Shown here in pieces: positions 27,660 through 36,654 of a DNA stretch of 64,000 bases; the stretch's first letter is position 1, and each line of letters opens with the position of its first letter. This DNA comes from Opitutales bacterium UBA5694. GTDB taxonomy: Bacteria > Verrucomicrobiota > Verrucomicrobiia > Opitutales > Opitutaceae. The stretch lies in NCBI GenBank assembly GCA_002420185.1, contig DIHO01000006.1, forward strand, positions 50,347-114,346, written 5' to 3'. The position numbers were made by a program, and so were the translations under genes. The notes under the pieces are model-generated. The model saw only the letters and a program-made list of their open reading frames with translations. It searched no databases and was not told the origin of the DNA.

Positions 27660-28223
27660 ATGAAAATCCATCGTTTCGCAATCGGATCAATCATCCTTTC
27701 ATTATTTACCTCAATGGCCATAGCAGGAATAGGCGTCGGCAGTACTGTTAACGGAGTTGTTGCCAATGATGACAAGGGCAACCTTTGGAGCTTAGATGAG
27801 CACATCGGCAAGAAAAACGTTATCGTCTACTTCTACCCAGCCGCTATGACTGGCGGCTGCACAAAGCAAGCCTGTGCCTACCGCGATCAGTCGGCTGCTC
27901 TGAACGATGCGGACGCAATCGTCGTCGGTGTTAGTGGAGACTCGGTCAACAACCTAAAACTGTTCAGAGAGGCTAATGGTCTCAATTTCACTCTAATTTC
28001 GGACATTGACGGAGCGATTGCCAGAAAGTTTGGCGTAGCGACTCGCGATGGATCCTCAATTGAACGAGAAGTAGATGGCGTCATGCACACACTCACCCGC
28101 GGAATTACCACGGGACGCTGGACATTCGTCATCGATAAGGCGGGTAAAGTTATTTACAAGGATGACGCGGTCAAAGCGACCGAAGACACCGCAAACGTCC
28201 TAGGCCTGCTCAAAACGGCGTAA
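27660..28223 (+). CDS. Peroxiredoxin, Bcp/AhpC-TSA type, exported
   Basis: The protein reduces peroxides with a cysteine thiol. The peroxidatic motif YFYPAAMTGGCTKQACAYRD has the peroxidatic Cys in GGCT and a second Cys five residues later, as in atypical 2-Cys Bcp proteins. Downstream GVSGDSVNNLKLF and the ending FVIDKAGKVIYKDD are typical. I place the start at ATG 27660, which gives a signal peptide (MKIHRFAIGSIILSLFTSMAIAG) and 187 residues, so it is probably periplasmic. The longer frame from 27144 would bury the signal peptide. It is monocistronic. Confidence 0.92.
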   Translation: MKIHRFAIGSIILSLFTSMAIAGIGVGSTVNGVVANDDKGNLWSLDEHIGKKNVIVYFYPAAMTGGCTKQACAYRDQSAALNDADAIVVGVSGDSVNNLKLFREANGLNFTLISDIDGAIARKFGVATRDGSSIEREVDGVMHTLTRGITTGRWTFVIDKAGKVIYKDDAVKATEDTANVLGLLKTA

Positions 28224-28283
28224 GGAACCGTCCCTTGGTAAATTTTTTTCAATCCCGTTTGTTACCGGGGAGGGTTTTTGCGA

Positions 28284-28688
28284 CTACATACTTCGGTAGA
28301 CGTAGCCGAACAGCTGAGCTGACTTGCTTCGATTCCCCGTCATCCCTATCCGGATGCTTATTTTTGTGAAGAAGCCAAAAGTCCTCAGTTTTATCACGAC
28401 CTTTGTGTCGCCCTGACCCCGAAAAATGAGCGTGTTGCGACCAGCATTCCGCATTTTCTCATCCACGAGAACATAATCTAGGTCTGGCAGGAAATTTTTA
28501 AAACCGGCCTCAAGTGGACGAATCTCTTCGTTCAAGCGAATTTCCCAAATCCCAGTCAAAGAATTATACTTTGCTTGCTGGACTCGCTTGATAGCATCCT
28601 CCTCGCTGTTGGTTGCGACCGAGCTTGTCGCCGACAAAAAAACAAGACCCATGCCTGCAAAAACTCGCTTAAAAAATCTCGATTTCAT
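28284..28688 (-). CDS. Small exported protein, DUF3568-like
   Basis: The 134-residue product starts with a likely signal peptide (MKSRFFKRVFAGMGLVFLSATSSVA). The mature part has an Ala/Glu helix (EEDAIKRVQQAKY) and a C-terminal strand pattern (TKVVIKLRTFGFFTKISIRIGMTG) that resembles small DUF3568-type secreted proteins of Verrucomicrobiota and Chlamydiae. This assignment is by pattern only. The function is unknown; it is probably periplasmic or a minor envelope protein. It lies between the peroxiredoxin gene (convergent) and a yqeY-like gene in the same orientation. Confidence 0.65.
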   Translation of the reverse strand: MKSRFFKRVFAGMGLVFLSATSSVATNSEEDAIKRVQQAKYNSLTGIWEIRLNEEIRPLEAGFKNFLPDLDYVLVDEKMRNAGRNTLIFRGQGDTKVVIKLRTFGFFTKISIRIGMTGNRSKSAQLFGYVYRSM

Positions 28689-28770
28689 ATACTTGGTCCT
28701 AGACCTAACCCAGAATGTTTTTAATCAAACAGCAACACTGGTAAAAGCCCTCCCCGAGGCTTCTGGCTTT

Positions 28771-29208
28771 CTAGCCAAGTGCCTCTTTCACTGCAGCAGA
28801 AGCAATTCGCATATCTAAAGCGGAGCCGTGTTGCTTTTTTAACGCAGTCATGACCAAGCCCATCTCCTTCATTGACGTCGCACCCGTTGAGGAGATCGCT
28901 TGGGAGACCAGCTTCGGATAAACTTCCTCATCAAGCTTGGAAGGCAACAACGCAGACAGCAAATCAGCACATTCCTTTAACTCTTTTGCCTGCTCAGCCC
29001 TTCCTGCATTGGCAAACGCCTCCGCCGATTCCTTGAACTTGCCCGCCTCTTTTTCGACTACCGCGACCATCTTCGCTTCATCGAAATCCTGATTCGCACG
29101 GACTTCTCCCTCTTGAATCGCAGCCAACGCTGCCCCATACGCCTGGGTGCTGTGTACATCGCGGGCCAATCGAGCTTTCTGATGAAGTTCTTTGAGTCTA
29201 ACTTTCAT
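28771..29208 (-). CDS. GatB/YqeY domain-containing protein
   Basis: YqeY-type proteins resemble the C-terminal tRNA-binding tail of GatB and may help amidotransferase or tRNA handling. The core is visible: the AAIQEGEVRANQ strand-helix, VAVVEKEAGKFKESAEAF, the ECADLLSALLPSKLDEE motif, and the final STGATSMKEMGLVMTALKKQH. The ATG at 29208 (MKVRLKELHQ) is preferred over 29253, whose extra 15 residues are hydrophobic and atypical. This gives 145 residues, the usual size. It is cytoplasmic. Confidence 0.9.
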   Translation of the reverse strand: MKVRLKELHQKARLARDVHSTQAYGAALAAIQEGEVRANQDFDEAKMVAVVEKEAGKFKESAEAFANAGRAEQAKELKECADLLSALLPSKLDEEVYPKLVSQAISSTGATSMKEMGLVMTALKKQHGSALDMRIASAAVKEALG

Positions 29209-29316
29209 AAAACTCGAAAGAGGACATACCCATGTCGCTTTGGCAATAAACAAAAAACAGCCCCCCTCAAACTCAAGGACTGATTTCCGTGGCAGTTTCC
29301 AGTCACTAGTTTCTGA

Positions 29317-30258
29317 TCATTGCCCTCTAATCGATACCGCTTCTATCGCTGGAAAATCATAGGGAACAGCCTGTGTAACTTTTCCTGTTGCTGCCCACTC
29401 GGTCCCTCTCAGCAAGGTTGTAATAAATCCAACGCAATTGAGGGAGGGAACCCGCTCATCGTCCTTGGTATTACAGTGCCCCAAGGTGGTATGGAAGACG
29501 CGACCTTCACCATAGCGAATGTCCATAAGCATCGGTTCATGGTTTTCCGTTCCCTTGTCCACTTTTCTCTTGTCGGCTTTCGCTGTAGCTAAAATCGTTA
29601 CGTTCTTTGCTGGACCCCGTAAACGACTGTAGATCTCGTCGTTAGGATGTAACCATCGAACCGGGAGCCCTTTCATAACTGGATGCTCGGGGGCCCGTGT
29701 CACAATTTCGAAATCATGTTTCGGTGGATGCATCGCCGATCCCGGAGTATTGAGCAACTGCACCTCTCCATTAAACCAATGGATCTTGCGACCGAAATCG
29801 TCGCCTCGACCTCCCCATCCTCCGACGCCAATCATTTCGTTAAAAGCTGGCCAATCCGCGAAGGAGTTGTTCGTAGCATGAACCGAGACCAAACCGCCTC
29901 CACCTCCGACAAAGGCCTCAAATCTCTTTCGAGCTGACTCGGGCCAACTATCACCTTCGTAGTCCAAGACGACCACATCATAGGAGGCGAACTCTGGATC
30001 AAAACCAGAAAAGTCTTCACCTTTAGCCGGTGAAACGACTTTCGTCACCTCGAACAAGTCCAACGCAGAAAGACGCTTTTCTAACAGTGCGCTGCTCAGC
30101 TCCCAATTGTGGTACTTGCTGCTCTGTCCCGTCAGCAGCATCACTTTGATTTTTGGAGCAGACGCCCCCTTCGAACAGGAACATAGGACTGTCCCAGCAA
30201 GCAAAGATAGGAAGAGGCGTTTAACAAAATTAGAAATACGAAAATTGATTGGGCACAT
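29317..30258 (-). CDS. ThuA-domain lipoprotein
   Basis: ThuA-like proteins have a glutamine-amidotransferase-like fold and are common in PVC polysaccharide loci; their enzymatic role is mostly unproven. I place the start at ATG 30258. It gives a short basic N-terminus, a hydrophobic stretch (LFLSLLAGTVLCSC) and a lipobox-like LCSC, so the product is probably a lipoprotein of 313 residues. Family motifs: VMLLTGQSSKYHNWE, FASYDVVVLDYEG, GGGGGLVSVHATNNSFADWP, HPVMKGLPVRWLHPNDEIYSRLRG and GRVFHTTLGHC. A 61-residue longer frame from 30438 has no ThuA features. A second ThuA gene lies at 38422. Confidence 0.88.
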   Translation of the reverse strand: MCPINFRISNFVKRLFLSLLAGTVLCSCSKGASAPKIKVMLLTGQSSKYHNWELSSALLEKRLSALDLFEVTKVVSPAKGEDFSGFDPEFASYDVVVLDYEGDSWPESARKRFEAFVGGGGGLVSVHATNNSFADWPAFNEMIGVGGWGGRGDDFGRKIHWFNGEVQLLNTPGSAMHPPKHDFEIVTRAPEHPVMKGLPVRWLHPNDEIYSRLRGPAKNVTILATAKADKRKVDKGTENHEPMLMDIRYGEGRVFHTTLGHCNTKDDERVPSLNCVGFITTLLRGTEWAATGKVTQAVPYDFPAIEAVSIRGQ

Positions 30259-31190
30259 GGCGTCCTGAAATGAATAGTCTCCAGTAGCTTCCTCAAAAAG
30301 CAATCCGAGAATACCTGGCGATGACATACTCGATTGCCTTGAGACATAATTCCAATAAAAAAAAGAGAACGACTCATTTCCCCCAAATGAATCGAGAAGA
30401 ATCGTAGTGGAGACCGGGGCGTTTGACAGACCCCCCATTACATAACACGATTCGTAGCGACAAGGCCGAGGATCTCAAAAAAAATCGCTACCATATACCG
30501 AGACTATATTGGCAATAACTTATCCTTATCGATTGTCTCCAACTCCCTAGATTGCATAGTCGCTTCTCACGTCATCGAACAATGAGCGAAACCCGGTGAA
30601 AGCCTTGGTTTAATTCTACAGAGTCATCCAACCCGAGGGTTAGATCTGCATCGTGGTTTCGGATTCGATCAAAATATTCGATCGCAATCGACGAAAAACA
30701 TCCGTTAACCACACGCTTACAGACTTTTTGAACGATGTCGAAGACAGTGAACCAACACTTATCCACCATTGCATCCTATGCATCGATTAGAAAACGATAT
30801 ATTATGAAATAGCCGAATCGGACTATGATAGTGAAAACGGAACCACTAAGTGCACTATGCTGAGCTGGCCAGCGAGGGAAAGACTATCAAAAACCATTTG
30901 TATTTCGTTACTATTTTTTTACAATACATTCCTCCAACAACTTATCGTCAAGCTGGCCGTTGGGAAACAATTGCGAGGTGCTGGACTATCGAGACGGCTT
31001 GCCCTCAGAAGATCCCCAAGGTTTTCTTCTCGTACTGAACAAGAGCCCACAGAAGAAAATACTCAACCAGACATCCATTACCTCTCAGCAATTGTTCCAC
31101 CGAAACTTCCCAGTGACCAATTCTCTGGTCGGTTAGGAGGGTCTTTGGCCAGCGATAGTTCACAAGCATCTTAAAACATGGGACAGGTTT
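30259..31190. other. Long gap with no recognisable gene
   Basis: About 0.9 kb between the ThuA lipoprotein start and the RluA-family stop. The short frames on both strands show no family resemblance and no paired ribosome binding site. It may be former coding sequence that has decayed too far to read. Confidence 0.4.
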
Positions 31191-31988
31191 TCAAAAGGGT
31201 CGTTTCGATTTTGCCTTCAGGTGAAACTTTTTCCCTCCCAACACGTATTCTACGGACGTCTCTGTGCAGTGGAGACAAAGCCGCTTCAGACCTTTGGAGC
31301 GAGCGACATGCTTGTTTTTGGCAAAATTTCCATAGGTGCGATCTCCAACGATCGGCAGTCCTCGTTTTGAGGCCTGGATCCGCAGTTGATGCGTTCGTCC
31401 CGTTTGAGGACTGAGCGTAAGCAGACTCATGACAGGAATTCCCGAAATGGGCTGGGAACTCAGTAGTTTAGTTTCAGCGGCAACGCCGCTTCCCAAGGAG
31501 GCACGAAGCCCGCCCTGGCTCTTAGAGACGGACAAACGATCTTTCCACAAATTGGAGCCCTCTCTCCGTGACGTTCCAAACACCAGCGCCTCGTAGACTT
31601 TACGAACCCTCCTTTTTTCAAAGGCGTCTCGAATAAGATCCCTCAATCTCTCGTTCACAGTCATTAGCAGCAAGCCCGACGTCGCCGAGTCGAGCCGATT
31701 GAGTAGATATACGAGTTCTTCTGCATCAGAACCCCTTCCTAATTTGAACGCCTGCAACTCCTCATCGTAAGGCAAGTTCAGAAGACAACCGCTCGCATCC
31801 CCCTTGCGGTTGGGATGTGATAAAATCCCCGCCGGCTTATCAACCGCGATCAGGCCATTCTCATCGAGAGCCGCTATCTGGACCCCATCCCCCCAGGGAT
31901 AGGCATTTTCATCCACCGATTCTTTCACTTTGCAAGAACCCAAGATAATTGGCCCCCTCCTTTCAACCTTAACTCCAACTAATTTCAT
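31191..31988 (-). CDS. RNA pseudouridine synthase, RluA family
   Basis: The enzyme isomerises uridine in rRNA or tRNA. Motif II carries the catalytic aspartate (YLLNRLDSATSGLLL). The KVYEALVFG segment and GRTHQLRIQASKRGLPIVGD complete the family core. No S4 domain is seen at the N-terminus. The ATG at 31988 (MKLVGVKVERR) gives 265 residues. The upstream ATG at 32087 would add 33 cysteine-rich residues that look non-native. The exact target base cannot be told. Confidence 0.9.
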   Translation of the reverse strand: MKLVGVKVERRGPIILGSCKVKESVDENAYPWGDGVQIAALDENGLIAVDKPAGILSHPNRKGDASGCLLNLPYDEELQAFKLGRGSDAEELVYLLNRLDSATSGLLLMTVNERLRDLIRDAFEKRRVRKVYEALVFGTSRREGSNLWKDRLSVSKSQGGLRASLGSGVAAETKLLSSQPISGIPVMSLLTLSPQTGRTHQLRIQASKRGLPIVGDRTYGNFAKNKHVARSKGLKRLCLHCTETSVEYVLGGKKFHLKAKSKRPF

Positions 31989-32130
31989 TTCGATCGATCT
32001 GCCTACAGACAAGACGTAACAAACTTGTGCACACAGCAACTTGCGTGTGCAAGTTTTGCTGAGCATCATTTCGGTTGATTTTTGCAAATGCTAGCTTGGC
32101 TAATGCCTTTCGATCAGTACTTTTTCACCA

Positions 32131-33888
32131 ATGGCATCTTCTCAAGAAATCTCTGAGTTGTTACGGGAAATCGGTCTCGAGACCTTGCAAATAGACCTCA
32201 CCGACGAAAACGCAACGCTCGAAAATCTTACTGTGAGCGATCTTCGAAAGGCCCTCAACGCCGCATGCGATTCCGGGCAAGCCTTGTCAATGAAGAGGGA
32301 TATGGAATCGAGTCTTCTTTTTTGGCAACTGATGGAGTCATTACCGGATCATGTTTTCTTCAAAGACAGCAAAAGCCGATTTATTTGCATCAACCATTCC
32401 CTCGCCCATTTCTTCGGACTAGAGCACCCCGACGACGCCATCGGGCGGAGCGACTTCGATTTCTTCCAAGCTGAGTATGCAAGAGCAAAGTTCGAAACAG
32501 AACAGAAAATCATTAGCTCAGACGAGGGCTGGTGCTTTAGAGAAGAACGGGACCTGCAAAGCGATGGAAGCGAGAGGTGGGTGCTAACTACCAAACTACC
32601 ACTCCACGATCTTAACGGTGATGTTTGTGGGACCTTCGGGATCTCCAGCGATATCAGCCAACGCAAAAAAGCGGAACTTGAGCTTGACCAACAACGCCAC
32701 CTCCTCGAAACCATCGTTGAGATTTTGCCCTGCCGAATCTTTGTTCGCGACAGCGGAGACCGCTTCGTAATGATCAATGAGGAGTACCGAAGGGCCTTCG
32801 ACCTCAAGACCAAAGAAGAGGTTATCGGGAAGAAACTTACCGAGATACGCGACAACGAGCAGGCCCATCGTATTGAGGCAATAAGTGCTGAAATCATCAA
32901 AACGGGTGTCGCCGTACTGGACGAGCTCGAGTTCAATCAGAGTCTTCTGGGTAAGGAACGTTGGGTTCTTAATTCAAAGGTGCCCCTTATAGGTCGTGAT
33001 GGTAAACCGGAAGGAATCGTGGGTATGACTCACGACATAACCGAGCAGAAAAACGCCGAGGAAAGTGCTCGAGCGGCAGGCAAGGCACTAGCGGTAAAGA
33101 ACAAGCAATTCGAGGCGGAGCTATTTGTCGCTCGCCAGTTGCAAGAGCAGCTCATGTCGATGGGTTTTAACGACCAATCCATCTATAATCGAAGCGGTGA
33201 GGCGTGGGAACTGGAAGCATCCTACTTGTATTCGCCAAGCCACCACTTGGCCGGCGATTTTTTTTACCTCATTCCCATTCCAGACAACAAATTAGGCATA
33301 CTGATTTGCGATGTTATGGGTCACGGTATCAAGGCAGCTCTTGTCACGATGCTGATTCGTGGACTGATGTTAGAGGCTCCTGTTCTCCTAACCGATCCGG
33401 GAAAAGTTCTCAAACACTTGAACGATAAGCTTGTTGTACTGGCAGAGGACCCGGAATTCCCCCGTTTCGTAACGGCTCTTTATACCATGATCGATTTGAA
33501 CTCCGGCGACATACTTCTCGCTAATGCTGGGCACCCTGCTCCCATTTGGCGAGTTGAAGACCAGTCCGGCACCCACTTTGAGCTTTGCCCGGCCGAAAAC
33601 ATGGGGCCGGCTCTTGGCCTGATCCCTGAAGACACCTTCACGAACAATGACTTCACACTAACCCAGAAAACCGAACTCCTCTTCTTCACTGACGGTATCA
33701 TCGAGCAAAAGACCAAAAATGGCGAGGAATGGGGCGTTGAAAATCTTGAGGAAACCGTTCTTGACCACGAGAGCGACGACTTGCCCGAACAACTAAAAGC
33801 AATTTCTCAAGAACTAAAAGACATGGCAGGCGCTGAAGAGCTTTCGGACGATGTTTGTGTCATCGCAGTCAGACTATTTCCGTGCTGA
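32131..33888 (+). CDS. PAS-PAS-PP2C (SpoIIE-type) signalling phosphatase
   Basis: The 585-residue cytoplasmic protein has two PAS sensor domains. The first spans ~60-180 (SLPDHVFFKDSKSRF, ending GTFGISSDISQRK). The second spans ~190-315 (ILPCRIFVRDSGDRFVMIN, ending GIVGMTHDITEQKNAEE). A coiled linker (~315-355) follows, then a SpoIIE-type PP2C phosphatase with HHLAGDFFYL, ICDVMGHGIKAALVTMLIR, LANAGHPAPIW, LLFFTDGIIEQ and LSDDVCVIAV. The acidic metal ligands are kept. Such proteins usually dephosphorylate an anti-sigma-antagonist in partner-switching networks, but no partner genes are adjacent. No transmembrane segment, so the signal is intracellular. Confidence 0.94.
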   Translation: MASSQEISELLREIGLETLQIDLTDENATLENLTVSDLRKALNAACDSGQALSMKRDMESSLLFWQLMESLPDHVFFKDSKSRFICINHSLAHFFGLEHPDDAIGRSDFDFFQAEYARAKFETEQKIISSDEGWCFREERDLQSDGSERWVLTTKLPLHDLNGDVCGTFGISSDISQRKKAELELDQQRHLLETIVEILPCRIFVRDSGDRFVMINEEYRRAFDLKTKEEVIGKKLTEIRDNEQAHRIEAISAEIIKTGVAVLDELEFNQSLLGKERWVLNSKVPLIGRDGKPEGIVGMTHDITEQKNAEESARAAGKALAVKNKQFEAELFVARQLQEQLMSMGFNDQSIYNRSGEAWELEASYLYSPSHHLAGDFFYLIPIPDNKLGILICDVMGHGIKAALVTMLIRGLMLEAPVLLTDPGKVLKHLNDKLVVLAEDPEFPRFVTALYTMIDLNSGDILLANAGHPAPIWRVEDQSGTHFELCPAENMGPALGLIPEDTFTNNDFTLTQKTELLFFTDGIIEQKTKNGEEWGVENLEETVLDHESDDLPEQLKAISQELKDMAGAEELSDDVCVIAVRLFPC

Positions 33889-33957
33889 AAGGTTGCAAAG
33901 GGGGTTGCACCTCCCAACAAATTCGTTCTCATACTGTCTGCTTTATTTAATTAAGTT

Positions 33958-34737
33958 ATGCTTACTGTAATTTCTCCTGCCAAAACGCTCGACTTTGATT
34001 CTCCCTGCAAGTGCAGCGACTTCACCCGTCCCAGTTTCCTGTCACAATCCCGTGAGTTGGTCTCCATTCTGAAAGCAAAACCGGCCTCTGAAATTAGGAG
34101 TTTGATGTCTCTAAGCGACCCTCTTGCCACCTTGAATACGAGGCGATACAAACAGTGGAAGGCTCCCTTAAAACTGAGCAAAATGGCCCGCCAAGCGGCC
34201 TGCGCGTTCATGGGCGACGTTTACCAAGGCTTAAGTTTCACGTCATTAAGTTCTGGCGAGCAGGACTACGCCCAGCAGCATCTACGCATCCTTTCAGGTC
34301 TCTACGGCATCCTACGACCCCTCGATTTGATCGTCCCTCATCGCCTCGAAATGGGCACTTCCTTGGCGAATCGGAATGGTCGATCTCTCTATGAGTTCTG
34401 GGGTGATACACAGACTAAGTTCATTAATCGGGAGGCTAGCCAAACCAACTCCAAGATACTTCTCAATTTAGCATCCGACGAGTACTTTAAGTCAATAAAG
34501 CCTAAGGAGCTCAAACTGTCGGTGGTCACCCCACGGTTTCTGGATTCAAACGACGGAGCATCTTACAAAGTAATTAGTTTCTACGCAAAACGGGCCCGGG
34601 GTCTAATGACTCGTTGGACCATTCAGAATCGCGTTCAGGATTCGGAATCCCTCCAGGATTTCAGCGAAGTTGGCTACAGATTCGACAAGGCCCGTTCCGA
34701 GGAAAACCGGCCCACGTTCATTCGATCACACAACTAG
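33958..34737 (+). CDS. yaaA: Peroxide stress protein YaaA (DUF328)
   Basis: YaaA lowers intracellular iron and limits DNA damage during hydrogen peroxide stress. The 259-residue protein shows the family N-terminus MLTVISPAKTLDFDSP. It also has LNTRRYKQW, AFMGDVYQGL, RILSGLYGILRPLDLIVPHRLEMGT and YKVISFYAKRARGLMTR. It starts 70 nt after the PAS-PP2C gene and ends with a 4-nt overlap with the convergent FAD oxidoreductase gene. Confidence 0.93.
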   Translation: MLTVISPAKTLDFDSPCKCSDFTRPSFLSQSRELVSILKAKPASEIRSLMSLSDPLATLNTRRYKQWKAPLKLSKMARQAACAFMGDVYQGLSFTSLSSGEQDYAQQHLRILSGLYGILRPLDLIVPHRLEMGTSLANRNGRSLYEFWGDTQTKFINREASQTNSKILLNLASDEYFKSIKPKELKLSVVTPRFLDSNDGASYKVISFYAKRARGLMTRWTIQNRVQDSESLQDFSEVGYRFDKARSEENRPTFIRSHN

Positions 34738-36353
34738 CCAAGGTTCACCCGAAGACGGGAGACCTCACTGCTTTTACTCGCAATCGCCTCCGCGCACCGG
34801 ATGCCATCGAGGGCTGCCGATACAATACCGCCTGCAAAACCGGCTCCCTCACCACAAGGATAAAGACCTTCAACTTCTGGATGTTCCAGTAATTGAGGAT
34901 CGCGAGGAATTCTCACCGGCGAGCTCGTGCGGGTCTCGAAACCGATCAAGTTCGCATCCTGAGTTACATACCCATTCATCGACTTACCAAAATGACGAAG
35001 GCCTTCTTGCATCAGGTCGCCCACCCCCTTTGGAAGCAGGGCATGAATGGGAGCTGGAGTGAGCCCCGGAAAGTAGCTCGAATCGGGCAGATCAGCAGAG
35101 TCCCGCTTTTTCAAAAAGTCACGCATTCTCTGGGACGGTGCTTTTTGCTTGCCCCCGCCGGCTCGTGAGGCCACCCGCTCCATTTCTTTTTGGAAAGCAA
35201 CCCCGGCAAGCACGCCATGCTCCCTACGTAAATCCTCAGTGTCCTCGGGCTCAATGCTAACCACAAACCCGCTATTCGCAAAGGGTGAGTCCCGACGGGC
35301 GAGTGACATTCCATTGACCACAACCTCGTCGCTTTCTGTGGCAGACGGCACTACAAATCCGCCTGGGCACATGCAAAACGAGTGCACACCACGATCGCGA
35401 ATCTTGGTAGCTAAGCTGTAGCTGGCTGCGGGTAGCATCGGGTGCCGACAAGCCGTTCTCTTGTATGAGTACTGGATGCTATCGATAAGTGGCTGCGGGT
35501 GTTCAATACGAACGCCTACCGCAAACGGCTTCTGTTCCATCCGTACCCTCTCCCGCTCAAGTAGATGGTAAATATCGCGAGCGCTGTGGCCGGTTGCCAA
35601 CAAAACGGCAACCCCAATAAATTCCTGACCTTCCTTTGTGGATACGCCGATCATTTTTTCCCCATTTGAACTCCGGATTAATCCCGTCACACGCTTCTCA
35701 AAATGGACTTCTGCACCACTAGCCAGAATTGTTTCACGCATTGCTCGAACAACGTTAGGCAGCAAATTGGACCCGATGTGGGGATGCGAATCGATCAGGA
35801 TACGGGACGGTGCTCCATGTTCGACAAAAGTTTCGTAGACTTTTCGAACCGGTCCTCGCTTCGTCGCTCGAGTATAGAGTTTGCCGTCGGAATAGGTACC
35901 GGCACCCCCCTCCCCAAAACAGTAATTCGAATCTTCGATAACGCGGCCCTCCCGCAATATCGGGGCCAGGTCAAAGCGGCGGGCAATCGCATCTTTTCCG
36001 CGTTCCAGAATAATGGGCTTCCAGCCCAGCTCAATCGCCCTCAAGGCGGCGAACATTCCAGCCGGGCCCATGCCGACAATAACCAGCCGCTTAGCTCCAC
36101 TTGGAATCTTCGGATAACTCGGGTTGCATTCGGGTTCTAGATGAAGCTTCCCATTGACCGCTACATCCAGACGTAACTGCACTTTTATCTGAGCCCTCCG
36201 GGCATCTATCGAGTGTTTCTTCAATCGAATCTCGGTTATCAGTGACGGTTCAACACCAATCTTTTCTGCGGCCGCCTGGCGCCAAATAGATTCGTCATCT
36301 GACTGTTCCAGCAGAAGCGTTATGGTTACTGTATGGCAAGTAGGCTCTGTCAT
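34734..36353 (-). CDS. FAD-dependent oxidoreductase (COG2509 type)
   Basis: The protein has an N-terminal ~80-residue domain (TVTITLLLEQSDDESI, KHSIDARRAQIKVQLRLDV) typical of this uncharacterised family. The FAD site follows: VIVGMGPAGMFAALRA and PIILERGKDAIAR. Further motifs are EGGAGTYSDGKLYTRATKRG, FCMCPGGFVVPSATESDEVVVNGMS, and the C-terminal GLYPCGEGAGFAGGIVSAALDGIRCAEAI. The ATG at 36353 gives 539 residues; a longer frame from 36506 adds 51 residues without family features. The electron partner and substrate are unknown. It is cytoplasmic and converges on yaaA. Confidence 0.88.
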   Translation of the reverse strand: MTEPTCHTVTITLLLEQSDDESIWRQAAAEKIGVEPSLITEIRLKKHSIDARRAQIKVQLRLDVAVNGKLHLEPECNPSYPKIPSGAKRLVIVGMGPAGMFAALRAIELGWKPIILERGKDAIARRFDLAPILREGRVIEDSNYCFGEGGAGTYSDGKLYTRATKRGPVRKVYETFVEHGAPSRILIDSHPHIGSNLLPNVVRAMRETILASGAEVHFEKRVTGLIRSSNGEKMIGVSTKEGQEFIGVAVLLATGHSARDIYHLLERERVRMEQKPFAVGVRIEHPQPLIDSIQYSYKRTACRHPMLPAASYSLATKIRDRGVHSFCMCPGGFVVPSATESDEVVVNGMSLARRDSPFANSGFVVSIEPEDTEDLRREHGVLAGVAFQKEMERVASRAGGGKQKAPSQRMRDFLKKRDSADLPDSSYFPGLTPAPIHALLPKGVGDLMQEGLRHFGKSMNGYVTQDANLIGFETRTSSPVRIPRDPQLLEHPEVEGLYPCGEGAGFAGGIVSAALDGIRCAEAIASKSSEVSRLRVNLG

Positions 36354-36654
36354 GGCTCGGACGCAAACAGATGATCCACGCTTTCCCTGTCGTCCAGCCC
36401 AAAGATCAAGGAATAGAGGAGACTTCCTAAAGACGGGTTGATCAATCGATCGCACCCAATGGGATTTTGGCTTTGATAGAGATGCAATATCTGTTCGCTT
36501 GACCAATGAAAGTAGGTCCAGATTCAGTCGATTGATTTGGGACTAAACGAGACTCAAGACCCCTCGGCAATCAAATCGATCTACTTGAAGCTTGGCTGAG
36601 CCCAAATCTTCAAACAACCTAACTGCTTATCAATCTCGGCCCCCGATAAAAGCA